A stretch of DNA of 48,793 bases from Lingula anatina. Its lineage: Eukaryota > Brachiopoda > Lingulata > Lingulida > Lingulidae. The stretch lies in assembly GCF_001039355.2 (NCBI RefSeq), contig NW_019775891.1, positions 778,201-826,993 of the forward strand. Direction: 5' to 3'. Shown here piece by piece: positions 1 to 11,862 of this stretch (within the stretch, counting starts at the first letter, position 1; each line of letters starts with the position of its first letter). A model generated the notes under the pieces. It worked only from the letters and a program-made list of their open reading frames with translations, had not been told where the DNA came from and did not search any database. Both the position numbers and the translations under genes were made by a program.

Positions 1-231
1 GGGGGGGGGGTATAAAGGAAAACTTCTCTAGAAAAGGACCCTGTTTTGAAATTGTTGGCTGTAAGTACCCTCTTCCAAGGCCAAAGATTGATTTATCACT
101 ACATATTCATAGATCTGATACATATCTAGATAAATGATGGTACTTTTCTGCACTGTTAGAGAAAAGTGCACACAATTATCTGTGACCATGGTCGCTGGTA
201 GGTTGAAGGCCAGTTCCTATTTGTTCCGTAC

Positions 232-1896
232 CTTAGCTCCGTTCAGATTGTCTACAGCCAGTATAGTGCTGCGCTGATCTTCGTAACATAAAAAGCAGAA
301 ACCTTTGGATTTCCCCGTCCCTTTGTCCCTGACCATGTTGATGTTCACCACCTCCCCGTACCTGAAATCAAGAATTCATAACTGGTTGTAAAACTATGAA
401 TACTTCTGTACTAGTATTTAACTGTCAGTTCATCAAGTAAGTTATATGATCTCTTTGGAGTAAAAAACCCTGAGATTAACTTATAAACTAAGGTGAACTT
501 CAGATTCTGCTGCCTTTCAGTTTTATCACATGGGTGAATCATGCAACTGAATCTGAAGAATACTTTACAGGCATATGTCAAGTTTATGCTTAAAAAAGAT
601 CATACAGCCATTTAATCAATTCCTAGCTTATCATGCAGTATATCTGTGATAAAAATTTTCTTCCAAAACCAAAAAAATTGCTTCATTGTTATTTGTATTA
701 TTCTCAATAGGCGCGGTGGAGGTAGTGAAAATTTTACATGATTTGTGCTTCAAATAAGACAAGGTTTAAACATACAAAGGTTTCTCAATTAAAGGACTGA
801 AAAAAAGTATTATTTTATAAATGACCTTCTTCTTTATGTGGTAGTTAATCACACTATAAACCAGTGTTTATACATTTGAATCAATTTTATACTCCACTGA
901 AAAAGCTTTTGGCCTTAAATATTATAGCAAATTACCTACAATATAAAAATATTAAAACAGTCCACAAAATTAGCTTTATATTTAAAAGAATGCCTAAAAC
1001 AACAATTATGGATAGGACTGCACTTGAATGTAGGTCATGCCCAAGAAAACTCTTGTGTTATTCAGGCCAAAGCAGTAGTAGAGTGGTTGATATGAAGGTA
1101 AAAAACTCACTGGGAGAACACACAAATTACGTCTCCTTCCGTCAGATCATAAGGTAGTCCTCCTATGAAGACCCAGGCACTGTCTTTATACTTGCTGTGC
1201 CAGGAGTTCTTAGTTCCCACCAGACCCAGCTCCAGTTCTCTCTGGTTGATCTTCTTAGTCCCCTCCACATTGCTAAACAGAGAAATGATCATTGTTGCTA
1301 AACAGAGAAAGGGAAGTTTTATACAATTCTTTAATACTTGAAACATCACTAAGGTATGTACGTTACACTTTACACCTAAGTGTACTGGTCACAGGGATAG
1401 CCAGTTTTCCCCCAAGCTAAATTGGATTATTGGATATATTTACTTAAAAACGTCCAAATTGTTTCAGTATACCTCGAAGTTTGGAGAGTACATTTATATG
1501 ATTATCCATATGCAGTCAGACAACCTACAGTAGATCTGAATATAATGGGATAAAACGGATGTTTTGCCATTACTCAGTACTTTACACACAGTGTATGTTT
1601 TCAACCCAATTTTTAAGATCTAAAATAGAAGAGTATACTAAGCAGGCCTTCTTTTATATATAACGAAAGTGAGATTAAAATCTGCAGGCTTAATGAAGAA
1701 TTGCGACGGGGGAGGGGGGGGGGGGCAGAGAGAGAGAGAGAGGAGGCGAAAAGATACAGATATTGAATGCAATGAAGAGGAATGCAAGTCTTCAATACGA
1801 TTCAGTAAATGTGCCGATACACTAAGGATAAATTAGAGGTTTTAATGACACCATCGCTACCATCAAGTATCTTAATATTTACCTTAAAGGATTCAT
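232..1896 (-). CDS. RBMX2: RBMX2, RRM-type spliceosomal protein (5' part, three exons)
   Basis: Coding exons in transcript order are 1896-1883, 1272-1111 and 361-232; all junctions are GT-AG and phase is kept (14, 162 and 130 nt = 102 codons). The start ATG is at 1896-1894. The protein opens MNPLSNVEGTKKINQRELEL, runs through SWHSKYKDSAWVFIGGLPYD and TEGDVICVFSQYGEV, and reaches FCFLCYEDQRSTILAVDNLN. This matches animal RBMX2 (yeast Ist3/Snu17 relative), an RNA-binding subunit of the RES complex that works with the activated spliceosome in the nucleus. The RNP2-like IGGLPY and RNP1-like KGFCFL motifs of the RRM are visible. The last visible exon ends with a GTACGG donor, so the end of the RRM and the basic tail lie off the left edge. 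The first coding exon is only 14 nt. The gene is head-to-head with the ERICH6-like gene. Confidence 0.88.
362..1110 (-). other. RBMX2 intron 2
   Basis: AT-rich intron between the two main RRM exons. I see no gene, RNA or mobile element in it. Confidence 0.7.
1273..1882 (-). other. RBMX2 intron 1 with G-run and (GA)n
   Basis: Intron between the 14-nt first coding exon and exon 2. It holds a G-rich run followed by (AG)n at about 1708-1744 and otherwise AT-rich sequence without recognisable features. Confidence 0.65.
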
Positions 1897-2213
1897 TGTT
1901 GACCAACTTCGTCCAACGTTTTACCATAAATGGGTACTTAATGACGTCCTAAATTAAGATAAGTTTTCTCTGTATCTTTTTGCTGTGAAATCACAAGCAT
2001 AACGAAGTCCGAACAAAAAGTGATTTCTTATCATAATAACAAGTTCCAGTATATTGTAATGCGATGATTAATTAATAATATGACGTCACAATATTAGCGC
2101 TACCGCAAATCGTGCGGCTGAGCCAATCGCAGCCATTGTTTGGTCACGTGGCAGTCTCCATCACCACCTCAAACAATCCGCTGGAAGTGCTGTCACGTTT
2201 CTGTTTAACATGG
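1897..2213. promoter_or_regulatory. Probable shared divergent promoter, RBMX2 / ERICH6-like
   Basis: Segment between the RBMX2 start codon and the probable first, non-coding exon of the ERICH6-like gene. It contains a full palindromic CRE (TGACGTCA, 2081-2088), a half-site type TGACGTC at 1942-1948, a CCAAT box (2123-2127) and an E-box CACGTG (2145-2150). Such motifs are typical of TATA-less bidirectional promoters. The start sites themselves cannot be read from sequence. Confidence 0.5.
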
Positions 2214-2240
2214 AACACCTGGGCTAGTTAAACAACTGAG
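2214..2240 (+). other. Possible 5' UTR exon end of the ERICH6-like gene
   Basis: A good donor (GAG|GTAGGT) lies at 2240/2241. The next exon has acceptor TTTTCTACAG ending at 2558 and begins 26 nt before the ATG at 2585. A spliced non-coding leader ending at 2240 is therefore likely. Its 5' end is unknown. Confidence 0.4.
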
Positions 2241-2584
2241 GTAGGTTTTTGGTACTGGGATTAGAAATGTGTTTATAAAGTATGTTGCTGAAGGTTGAAG
2301 CAGAGTGTATTGCCTATGTTCCCTAATGTTGTTTAAACGAGTTTAGGCACATGTTCAGGAAGCCTAATGGCTCCACAGTTGAGTCCTGTTAATATGCACT
2401 GGTCTAAAGAAGTACATGTAGTAGTAGTACATATAGTAGTAATAACAGTAATAGTAGTAGTGTCAATACTAGTAGGTAGACCAGTTTACTGGTATAATAT
2501 TATGTTAAACACTGTTGATTTAAAAAAATTATATATTTTTTCTTCCAATTTTCTACAGAGAGCTGATAAAACAAACTGAACACA

Positions 2585-4388
2585 ATGGAGGAAAGAGAGA
2601 GAGCAGGAAGCAGAACAGGCTCTGTCTCCTCAGGTCTTGGACCACTACGAAGTGGAAAAAACACACCCCTTGAGAGCATTGACATTCGACCAGCCAGTCG
2701 TTCCGGAAAGAACACTCCTCTTGAGAACATTGATGTTCAACCAGCTAGTCGGTCAGGGAAGAATACCCCCCAGGGTAGCCGCAGTGCTAGCAGAATCGCT
2801 GATCTATCAGAAGAGGAGATTGTGAGGAATATGCCGCAGGTGAAACCACTGCCACCTATTGGCAAAGAGAATAAAGATGGCGGTGCACAAAGTGGGAGGA
2901 CAAGCCCAGCCGAGAGTGTCAGCAGTCAAGGTACTTGATATTTGTTTACTAGTAATTGTATTTCATTATTGCATGTTATTTTCTAGTGTTTGATTGTAGC
3001 CAGTAAGTAGAGTGAAACAGTTGTGGACTGTTGATAAAATGATGATAACGAGAAATAATTTGATTATTTTAAATTACTGATTAAAAATAATGAAGTAATT
3101 TGAATTGAAAATATCTCAGGTATGTGGTTATATCACTTAGTAAATAAACAAAAAGGAGCTCCATGTTGACATGTTTTCAGACTGTTAGAATGTAAATTGT
3201 AAATATTCCAGGTTCTGCTGCGCAAACCTCCAAACCCAGGATTATTGCCTTTAGGAGAGAAATGAGTTACGACAGCGGTTCTGACGACTCTGATGACAGC
3301 ACACAAAGGAAGAAAACCACGTAAGTTGCATGCCTGAAAATCTTTATAATATGTGAATCATACATGTACATATATGGAGTAGGTGTGCAATTCATAAAAA
3401 GATAGAATTTTAAGAAGATAACACTTGCATTGAAGGTCATTTGTGGTACATGTAGCTTCTACTTATTTTGAAAATCATGTCTTGAATTTTGTCCAGTATT
3501 TCTCTATTTAGCGATAAACTTATTTGTGGGTGAATTGTGATGATTTTCTGATATTTTTGTCAGTTTAGGTACTTGATATTAGTAACTCATACCATTATAG
3601 TATATTTAATTAGGTTAAATAATGCTCTTTATTACTTCGTACATTTTCTTTCATTATTATTATTATTATTAATCCAAAAGTCATTAAGTCATCAATCAAT
3701 TTTCTAGAAAACACCCTCTTATATAATGTTTTTATTGCAGCACACCTGCTATACGCGAAACCTCCACCAAACTTGGGTTAGACGGCAGAACACACACCGT
3801 AATCTCCACTCCCTGCCAGACGGAGTGGAGCTGGACCGAGACTATGAAGAAAGCAGGGTTGCTAGGAGACTCGGACGACAATGCAGATGGATTGGACACA
3901 GGAAGACTCAGTGGACAAGGTAAGGTGGAAGACTTATAATTTACAGTGTATACACCTTTACACATGGTACCAGCAGACAGACATACACACGTGAGTACTC
4001 ACATACACAGACGTGAAGAAATACCGGGGTATGTGCACACACATGGGCATGAACACACACACATATGATACACACACACATGACACACATACAAACAGAT
4101 CCCAGATAAAAAGATCCCAGACAGGATGAAGAAGATCTACTTTCACTTGCTTTGAACACTTCCTGAATCTACTAACATCCCTCATGCCTCACTGTTTCCA
4201 TCTGTTCCAGAAGCCAGAGCCAAGAGCCGAGGCGACAAGTCCAAGTCGAGTCTGTCAGTGGCCAGGTCTGTGGACGATGACGCGGTCAGCAAAGTGCCCT
4301 CTATTGGTCCGTCAGAATCTTTCCCTCCCAGGGACGATGAGTATGGTATTCCTATCCTGGAGCTGGACACCAGTGATGTGAGTACTCT

Positions 4389-4430
<42 letters not shown>

Positions 4431-7319
4431 TTATATAATATGTATTTATTGAATTGACATGTTTATAGATAATACATCAAAAAATTACAATAATTATAAG
4501 ATAAAAAAGAAAGAACACCCAGTAACAAATGGCCTATAAGTTGTACACCAGATAAAGAAATGCATTAGTTTATTTCACTAGGAAATATAATTGGTTCTCA
4601 TTTTCAAGGTATTGGAGCTCTACTTAGCACATGTTATGTCAGTCATCAGTTTGTGAGTTCTTAGTAGTAAAGCAGAGAGGTCTGATATGACTGATATATG
4701 TATAGTTGTATGTGTGTAATTATATATGCATAATTGTATGTGTATCTTTCAGACTGAAGATGATGACTATGATGAGGGTGCAGACACACTGCCCAGTATA
4801 GGACCACCTGATATACTCAAGGTAATAATGAACAATGGCTAATATAGTCAATCTTCTAAATGTGGTTGGTTGTTCATTGTTGCAACAGTGCCGATACCAT
4901 TATTGACATAGTATCAGTCCTTTTACAATTAGAGTACGTTTGTTGTTATAGTGCTGTTATTATGACAGTGACAATACCATTTTTGTGACACTAACAAGGT
5001 TGTTATAATTACAGTAGCACTGTTGTGACACTTAAAATGTTGCAACTGTTACAGTTATAATGCCTTTGTTCTTAGCAGTTATATAATCTGAAATAAATCT
5101 TATATAAAGAACAAATCATGTTGTTGTAAACATTCGTAAATCTGATTTTTTTCTGAAAAATCAGATGAAACTGTAAACATCATTTTTTTTTTGGTTATGA
5201 ACTATACTAGTTATCTTATATTAGGGTCTTAATTTTTGAAACAGCATTAAATATAATTATTGTTTACTGACAAATTGAGATGAAAAAACTTGAAATTTAT
5301 GTAGATTTATTTGTTACACTCCAGTTTAAAAGAGAAACAGAAAAGGACAGTGAAAGCAGCAGCCTGGATTTGGAGGAACGTGAAAATGAATTCAAGGACT
5401 TAATTGGCAAAAGTGTGGACAGCAAGGGGCGCCCTCTAGGGATTTTTACTGGAGTCTGTGAGTTCTGCCAAAAGACAATCAAACCTTTTCCATCAATGGA
5501 GGAGCAGCAGACAAAGCCACCAGATCAATTATACTGTTGTGAAGAGTATAGGCAGTTTGTACACTTTGCTTTGTTCAATCCCATGGAAACAGAACACAAG
5601 GTGGATGAGAAAATTGATATCAAACCTCACGGACCTTTTGGCAGCAAACAGGCCAGAAGAGCAGCCAAGGAGAGAGCTGTTTTAAGGTATTTGGGACATT
5701 AAGAATAGAGTAGTTTTTCTTCAGTCAGCATCTAATATTGAAGTCGTTTTCCTCCAATATCTAGATGTCTAGCAAGAGCATTTTCATCACAGAATGGCTA
5801 CTTTATTCCTTAAGCATTGCACTTAACTAATACACTAGTTAAAGAATGAAAAGCAACACGTGAAGTCTCAGTGAGGAGATTGACTTAAACATTTCTAAAT
5901 TTTAAACATTTTTAAAAAACAATCAAAAATTTTCTTTTAATTAATTATCTTTCAAGTCTTCACTGTTATCCTAGCAATAAACGACATTGTAACAAAAACA
6001 CCTGGCTGTATGGAGATAGATTTTAAATTGAAACTTGGTATCTGCGCACTTTATGTCTCCCCAATCCTAAGTAATGTACACAGACATTTAAGCCATCTTC
6101 CACAAAAAGTGCAAGTAGACAAACAAGGACGTGATATTGCTTGATCCAGATTTTTCCTATCAAGGCCAGTTTTGTTAGATAAATCAATGGTGCCTCAAAT
6201 TTTATTTTCTGTTGTAGCTAATTATTGAGTGCATTATGACCTAACATTAAAAATTATGTAAGATGTGTTTCTTTTTGGTAATCCTATAATATTGGAAGCT
6301 TTAATTGCTTGTCAATGCGGCTACAGATGGTTCACTGGTTCATTTGTTTTCTCTTCTCAAGGATGCGTGAGCGTGAACTTGCCAGAGCCCAACAGGTGGC
6401 AGCAGCGCAGCAGGCAGCAGCAGGTGGCGGGGGAGTCTCCAATTTCTTTACGTGTAAGTTGATTGTTCATGTTCATAGCCTTATTTGATTCCTGACTTTC
6501 AGTGGCAAAGAAAATTCTTTTACACATTTGTTTTGATTAAAGTAATTGTTCTTTTTTATTATTATTTGCTAAAACACCATAAATTAGGTTAGAAATAGGT
6601 CATTTGTCAGAAGCAATATACTTGTGCAATGTATGAATAACCCAAGTGTTGCAGAAACAACAGTAAGATATTTATTGTTGTAAAAACAGTGTGCTTGTAA
6701 TTAAAACAAAGAACAAGAGAACTTTCATAGTAGTGAACAGCTTTAACTGTGAGACATTTCATTTGTTAAGTAAAAGAATGTTTCTTGTTGTTAACAATAG
6801 CTTATTTGTTGTTTTAAACAATAGCATATTTACTGTTACAAACAATAGCATATTTATCATTATAAACAATCCTACATTTAGTGTTATGAGCATTCAAATA
6901 TTATACAATTGGTTGTTTATTGTAACAGTTGTAAATAGTTAGAAGTCTATTGTTGTAAACAATAAGGTTTTTTATTGTAGTAAATAATGTTCATGTTGTA
7001 TTGGGCAATGTATGAATCAATGGAGTGTGGTTATATAGAGTATAAAGATCATCTGATGCTAGGTTACAGCACCATGTATAGTACCATGTCTAACTCTGTA
7101 GCTGATCACAGGGCACACGTCTGTACTTAACATGATCAGCAATCTTTAAGTGAAGGATGGAGAGACTGCTATTTGCAATGCACCATGGACCATTGTGGTC
7201 AAAGTTTGGACCTGAATTGGTCAGAGTTGTGTTGATAACATTCACGCGATGATTGCTCTGCGTGGGATTCAAAATGCTTCAAGAGAAACAGAACAGGAGG
7301 TTACATGCCAATCAAGGTG

Positions 7320-7378
<59 letters not shown>

Positions 7379-10045
7379 ACGCGCATCCACGTGTGTACAT
7401 GCAGACATGATAAATACCAGGCAATAAACAAGATTATATCCCTATTCTCTTCTGAACATGTTAATCTGTTAACTTACAGTTGCCAGGGCGATGAAGACCA
7501 TCAACTACCAGTTGTCCAGTCAGCGCTGCCTGGACGAGGGGTGGACAGTGCGGCCCCCCAGTCCACTGTGGGAGGAAGCCAAGGACCCAGATGTGTTCAG
7601 TGTAGAGGATGTGGATTTCACTATGAATGCTAAGGAGGGACTAGGCTGGGTGAGTGTGCTGAAGGTAGATCTTTGAATGAAGAGCTGGAGAAGGGGGGGG
7701 GGGGGGTTCTCCTACTTAAAATAGAGAATAGATCCTATCCAGGCTAATAGATTATGTATTTTCTCCATCCTTAATTACCATTAACACGCATACATCCCAT
7801 CATTCACCCAAATTAAACAAACAATTGGTGATTGGTGGTTCCAGTTTTGGCCAGTCTCTGCTGCTTTAAATTTTAATACTAGGACACCCCTCTTATGAAT
7901 TATCTTTAAAATTTTAATTGCCATTGTAACTAAAGTCCTGTCCAGCACCAGTTGATATGTAGACCAAATAGACTGTGGATCAAATATGGCGCCACCCACT
8001 TGAAAATGTGGCAAGATTTAATTGCTCTGCCCCTGCTGCCCATGATTTAATTGCTCTGCCCATGCGTACATGGGAGGCAGGAATCAACTGTGTGCAATAT
8101 TTGATCCTAGATGTTCTGCAGATCAGCTTGGTTATGAATGCTCCTTAAGTATTGCAAGTATTTAATAAATCTTTGTAAGATTCTAGAGCAATTTTAACAT
8201 TGAATTCAATGAAGCCCACCCTGGGAAGGGTCTAAGAAATAACAGAATGGTTTGCCTCTTCCTGATTAGGACATATTGAGAGGAATGGGGGTGTCTTGAT
8301 AGTCCGAAGGTTCATTGGTCCAAAATGGTAACATTTTCATCAGTTTTTTTTTTATCATTGGTCCAAAGGCTCTATAGTGAACATTTGGACCAACGAACCT
8401 ATCATGAACATTCTGACAAACGAACCTTCGGATTATTGCTATATCCCCGTGAGGAGCGCAGGTATGGAGATAGCTCATTGTAATGTCACAATCATATCAC
8501 CATTTTTCCAACTTCTGGTCATTCACACTGCATGTGTTACATCCTTCTTATCATGTTTATGAGTTGTAATGTCAACTGAGGGCCATTGGCATAGCATGAC
8601 GTGTAGGGCAAGATAGTATGTCTAAACTACAAATGAAATCACTTCAACAGGCACCACTACCACAACAGTTCAACTCATATTGTTGAATAAACCAATCAAT
8701 TCATTTATGGACCACTACCAAAATCTTTTGGTTCTAAGTTAACAAAATTTGACCTATCCTGGAGTTTATATCAAAAACACTTTAGAACTTTTTGAATAAG
8801 ACTGTTAACTCCATGTTACTGACTGGCAAAAATGAAACCTCCTTGGGGGAGGTATAAAATAGAGCCTGCTAAACGATAAATAGATAAATATAGATAAAGA
8901 GATACAAGTTAAATGAAATTGATATTTTACAATATATGTTTATCAACAAGTAAGAATGGTGTTAATATATGTTAAGTAAGAATTTTCCTTTTATATTATA
9001 CCAGTGGAAGCACCTGTAGATTTTCTCTTTGTATTCACATGATGTTGGTGAGGGGTTAGGGCTGCATGATGATTTATATCACTTTGTGTGTTTTACTTGT
9101 TTGCATGTGATCTGCAGTCTTGCATCAATTCAAAGATCAAAGCATTTTCATTTTTTTGCCTCTAGTTCCATTTTAAAACAGACATAGATAAGCTTAAATT
9201 TTCAACAACAATATATAAACAAATTAACTTTCAGATTTGAAATATTTGGTAAGAGTAATCAAAATATCATCATTATTTGAATAGTTTCATATTGAGGAAA
9301 TCAGTAATATCGACAGTATTTAATTGATACAAAATCACTTTTGTCCTAAGATTAAAAAAAAAAAAAAAGATATTCATCTTTTTCATTATGTCTTCACCAG
9401 GAGCTGAGAAAGAGGGGCGTCACACTGGAGAAGTACTATGAAGATGGCAGCCTATTCCTGGTCCTGTTTCCTGACGGCACGGGTCACGTCTAGTATCCTT
9501 TTTACTGCAACACTATCGAAATATTTCCATAATTTATTATTAACATTTAAACTAAATTAAGAGATATGATCAGCAATTTCGCATTTCCCTAGGTATATTT
9601 TTGCAACTTTGTTGAAAATTAGAAACTGGATCTTAACAGTAACTTGAAAATTTATAGTTAGAGCAAGCACTGTTTTATCCTTTTATTATAATATCTTAAA
9701 ACATGTTGACATGGAAGGACATCTTCTCTTTGATTAACAAGTCCTTTTGATTGTGTTAGGATTTTGACAGCTACTGAATTCAAACATCTATTCTTCTTTT
9801 TATTATATCTCAAATATTTGACAGAAAAAGATATCTTCTGTCCGATTATCACTGGGAATTATTTCCCTTAACCCTTTCCTCAGCTATCCATCAGGCAACT
9901 TGGCTATTGGAATATCCTCCACTACCCCCGGGAAATTCACCTACGTCATCCTGGAGGACGCCGCGGAGGAGCCGCAGGTGCTTGGTGTGTTTGAGCCTAA
10001 TGGGCACGCTGGCTGCTATTTCCATAATGGGAAACTAAGGTGAGA

Positions 10046-10080
<35 letters not shown>

Positions 10081-11496
10081 TATATTCTTTGATGCGTGCC
10101 TTTGTACTGAGTACATTTTGGATCAAAAATTAAATTTGTATGGCATCTTCCTTTGATTTCAGACTGTGTTTAGATCAGATGGGAGGAATTGAGTTGGACA
10201 TCAATGGTGCTAAGAAGAAAAAGTGGAACTGGAAAGACGTGACAACGCATGTGCATGCGCCGCCATTCCAGCCCATCTGTTTTGCGTTGAACCGTTGCCT
10301 GAGCTTGCGGTTTCTGGATCAGGACAACATCTCCTTACTGTTCCAGTCGCACAAACAGAGCTGTAAATTTAATGTGGGAGCTAAGCTGAAGGTGAGCCAC
10401 ATCTTGCTGTTAAGTAAGTTGTAGTAGTGGACCAAATTACTCTCTGTGGAGTAATATATTGTCTGCTGAAAAAAGTAGTTCTAGAAATGGCTGCACTTGT
10501 TCTATTACCCAGAACCTCATCTCCCAGAGAGCCAAAGAAGGACTTCTCTTCACCCAAAATACAATACCAGGTTCTTTTTTTTAAGAAAAGGCTTGATGGG
10601 ATATTTCTGCAGTCAATGTGTTAAAAAAAAGAAAAAGTGAATTACAAATTATTCTTTATATTCCTATATTGTGCATAGCCATTTGAATTTAAGTAATAAG
10701 AAGAACACACCTGTTTTTAATGATTTTAAAAAAGGATAATGTTTAGACAAACAGATATATATTAAATATTTAATTCATACCATCTTGATTTATGTAGATA
10801 TTTAAATTAAGTTTGTATTTTGATCTTCAGCTTGTAAATCCAGAGTACATTCCGGTGAAAGAGATAGAGGAAAATGAAGTATTCCTCAGTGAATGTAAAA
10901 CTAAAGTCGAGTGAGTACCTATTTTTTCCTGTTATTTTTCTTTTCTTACAGAAAAGCAGTGTAATTTTGCAACACAAAATATGGAATGATTACAGAAGAT
11001 TTTCAGTGGTTATAGATATCTTGTGAAGTTGATTATGTTTTATATTTGATTGATCAGTTTAAAAAATCACTTTTAAAATATGAAAATTATATTCACGTTT
11101 CTGTTGACAAATTTTGGTTAAGTGTCCATAGGTTGATATAAGATTGAGAAGTAAAATCTAATTATACCACAATTATAAAACAGATATTCCATATGGTGGT
11201 TTGATAATGTAGTTAATTTAATCTAGATCCAGTCTCATATGAGTAAGGTGATTTGATATGTATGTTCACTTTGGGTTAAATATTAATTGTAATACTTATT
11301 TACTCCATATTTCAGGTTTCTGTTAGACAAAGTAGCTAACTTAATGAAGTTCCCCAAGTCCCCCAAACTGGACAAACTCCAGCCGCCCCTTTCAGTGGTC
11401 AGTCAGGCCCAGAGAACGGAGAAACTGAGGAGGTCCAGGGCTGTCCAGGAGGCCGCAAAACAGGAACAGAATAAGACCAGCGTGTCAGTCACGTGA
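2585..11496 (+). CDS. ERICH6: ERICH6-like protein with FAM194 domain (complete, 13 coding exons)
   Basis: Coding exons: 2585-2930, 3212-3320, 3741-3919, 4211-4377, 4753-4821, 5325-5686, 6362-6453, 7480-7649, 9401-9492, 9884-10039, 10163-10391, 10831-10910, 11316-11496. They join in phase to 2232 nt, or 743 residues plus TGA. The N-terminal third is low-complexity and charged, with three 17-residue SGKNTP repeats (residues 22-62) and an acidic patch TEDDDYDEGA. Around residues 291-410 is a conserved-looking block with a CxxC (335, 338) and a CC pair (361-362), possibly metal binding. Residues of about 499-690 form the FAM194 domain: YYEDGSLFLVLFPDGTGHVY, then YYPSGNLAIGISS, LGVFEPNGHAG and LCLDQMGGIELDING. 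The tail is basic. Length is close to mammalian ERICH6. Molecular function is unknown; mammalian relatives are largely testis-expressed. The symbol is by family; ERICH6 and ERICH6B cannot be separated here. Confidence 0.85.
2648..2770 (+). repeat. In-frame 51-bp coding repeat (SGKNTP motif)
   Basis: Residues 22-62 of the ERICH6-like protein contain RSGKNTP three times at a 17-residue period (first residues 22, 39 and 56), with LE-ID--PAS between copies. This corresponds to a 51-bp tandem repeat in the DNA. It lies in a predicted disordered, phosphorylatable (S/T-P) region. Confidence 0.85.
4390..4429. repeat. (GA)n microsatellite
   Basis: Pure GA dinucleotide run just downstream of the ERICH6-like exon ending at 4377, within its intron. 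Confidence 0.95.
5687..6361 (+). other. ERICH6-like intron
   Basis: AT-rich intron between exons 7 and 8 of the ERICH6-like gene. No further features recognised. Confidence 0.7.
6770..6990. repeat. Degenerate 24-bp minisatellite
   Basis: The motif AACAATAG(C) recurs at 6793, 6817 and 6841, with AACAAT at 6865, giving a 24-bp period with diverged flanking units. Intronic in the ERICH6-like gene. Confidence 0.7.
7317..7376. repeat. (GT)n microsatellite
   Basis: Nearly pure GT run with one TTTG interruption, in the intron upstream of the exon starting at 7480. Confidence 0.95.
7650..9400 (+). other. Large ERICH6-like intron with G-run and fold-back repeat
   Basis: A 1.75-kb intron. It holds a G homopolymer of about 14 nt (from about 7693), a fold-back repeat (8303-8432) and an A-run just before the acceptor at 9400. 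No coding exon was needed here, since the flanking exons join in phase 0. Confidence 0.7.
8303..8432. repeat. Fold-back (inverted) repeat, MITE-like
   Basis: TCCGAAGGTTCATTGGTC at 8303-8320 is matched in inverted orientation by GACAAACGAACCTTCGGA at 8415-8432. A further inverted copy of the inner part (ATTTGGACCAACGAACCT) lies near 8382-8400. The fold-back layout and repeated GAAGGTTC core suggest a small dispersed non-coding element. Confidence 0.6.
10045..10078. repeat. (CT)n microsatellite
   Basis: Pure CT run beginning a few bases after the donor of the exon ending at 10039. Confidence 0.95.
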
Positions 11497-11805
11497 ATAC
11501 TTGACCTATTTTAATTTGCTATCAAAACCAATTAGAATAAAGGAGTAGAGGTGTTCAAATGGTCTGCTAATGAAGTAAGAATGGTCTGCTAATGAAGTAA
11601 GGTAGATGCATTTGTAATGGTCCACACAGGTCACATCAGTGGACTTGTATTTTGTGAAGTTGTCACACTGGTGGCTGTGGCGGGATAACTATCAATAGTT
11701 TTAAAATACAGGTGACAAGCAAAGATAGCAGGAGGTGAATAAACTCAACTCAGTACATCTTCCTGTAGATAGTTGATATATTTTTAGCTGGATAGCAAGG
11801 GTGTT

Positions 11806-11862
11806 GGGGGGGGGGGGGGGGGGGGGGNNNNNNNNNNNNNNNNNNGGGGGGGGGGGGGGGGG
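11806..11862. repeat. Poly-G tract containing an 18-N assembly gap
   Basis: G homopolymer at 11806-11827, N at 11828-11845, then G at 11846-11862. The true length is unknown. The gap most likely reflects failure to sequence through the homopolymer. Confidence 0.95.

Noticed and set aside
864-1157. 97-codon plus-strand reading frame
   Set aside because: Lies in the RBMX2 intron and runs antisense into an RRM exon; no similarity to any protein I know.
7253-7633. 126-codon plus-strand reading frame with a Cys-Val run
   Set aside because: Reads through a (GT)n tract and then crosses the ERICH6-like exon 7480-7649 in the wrong frame.
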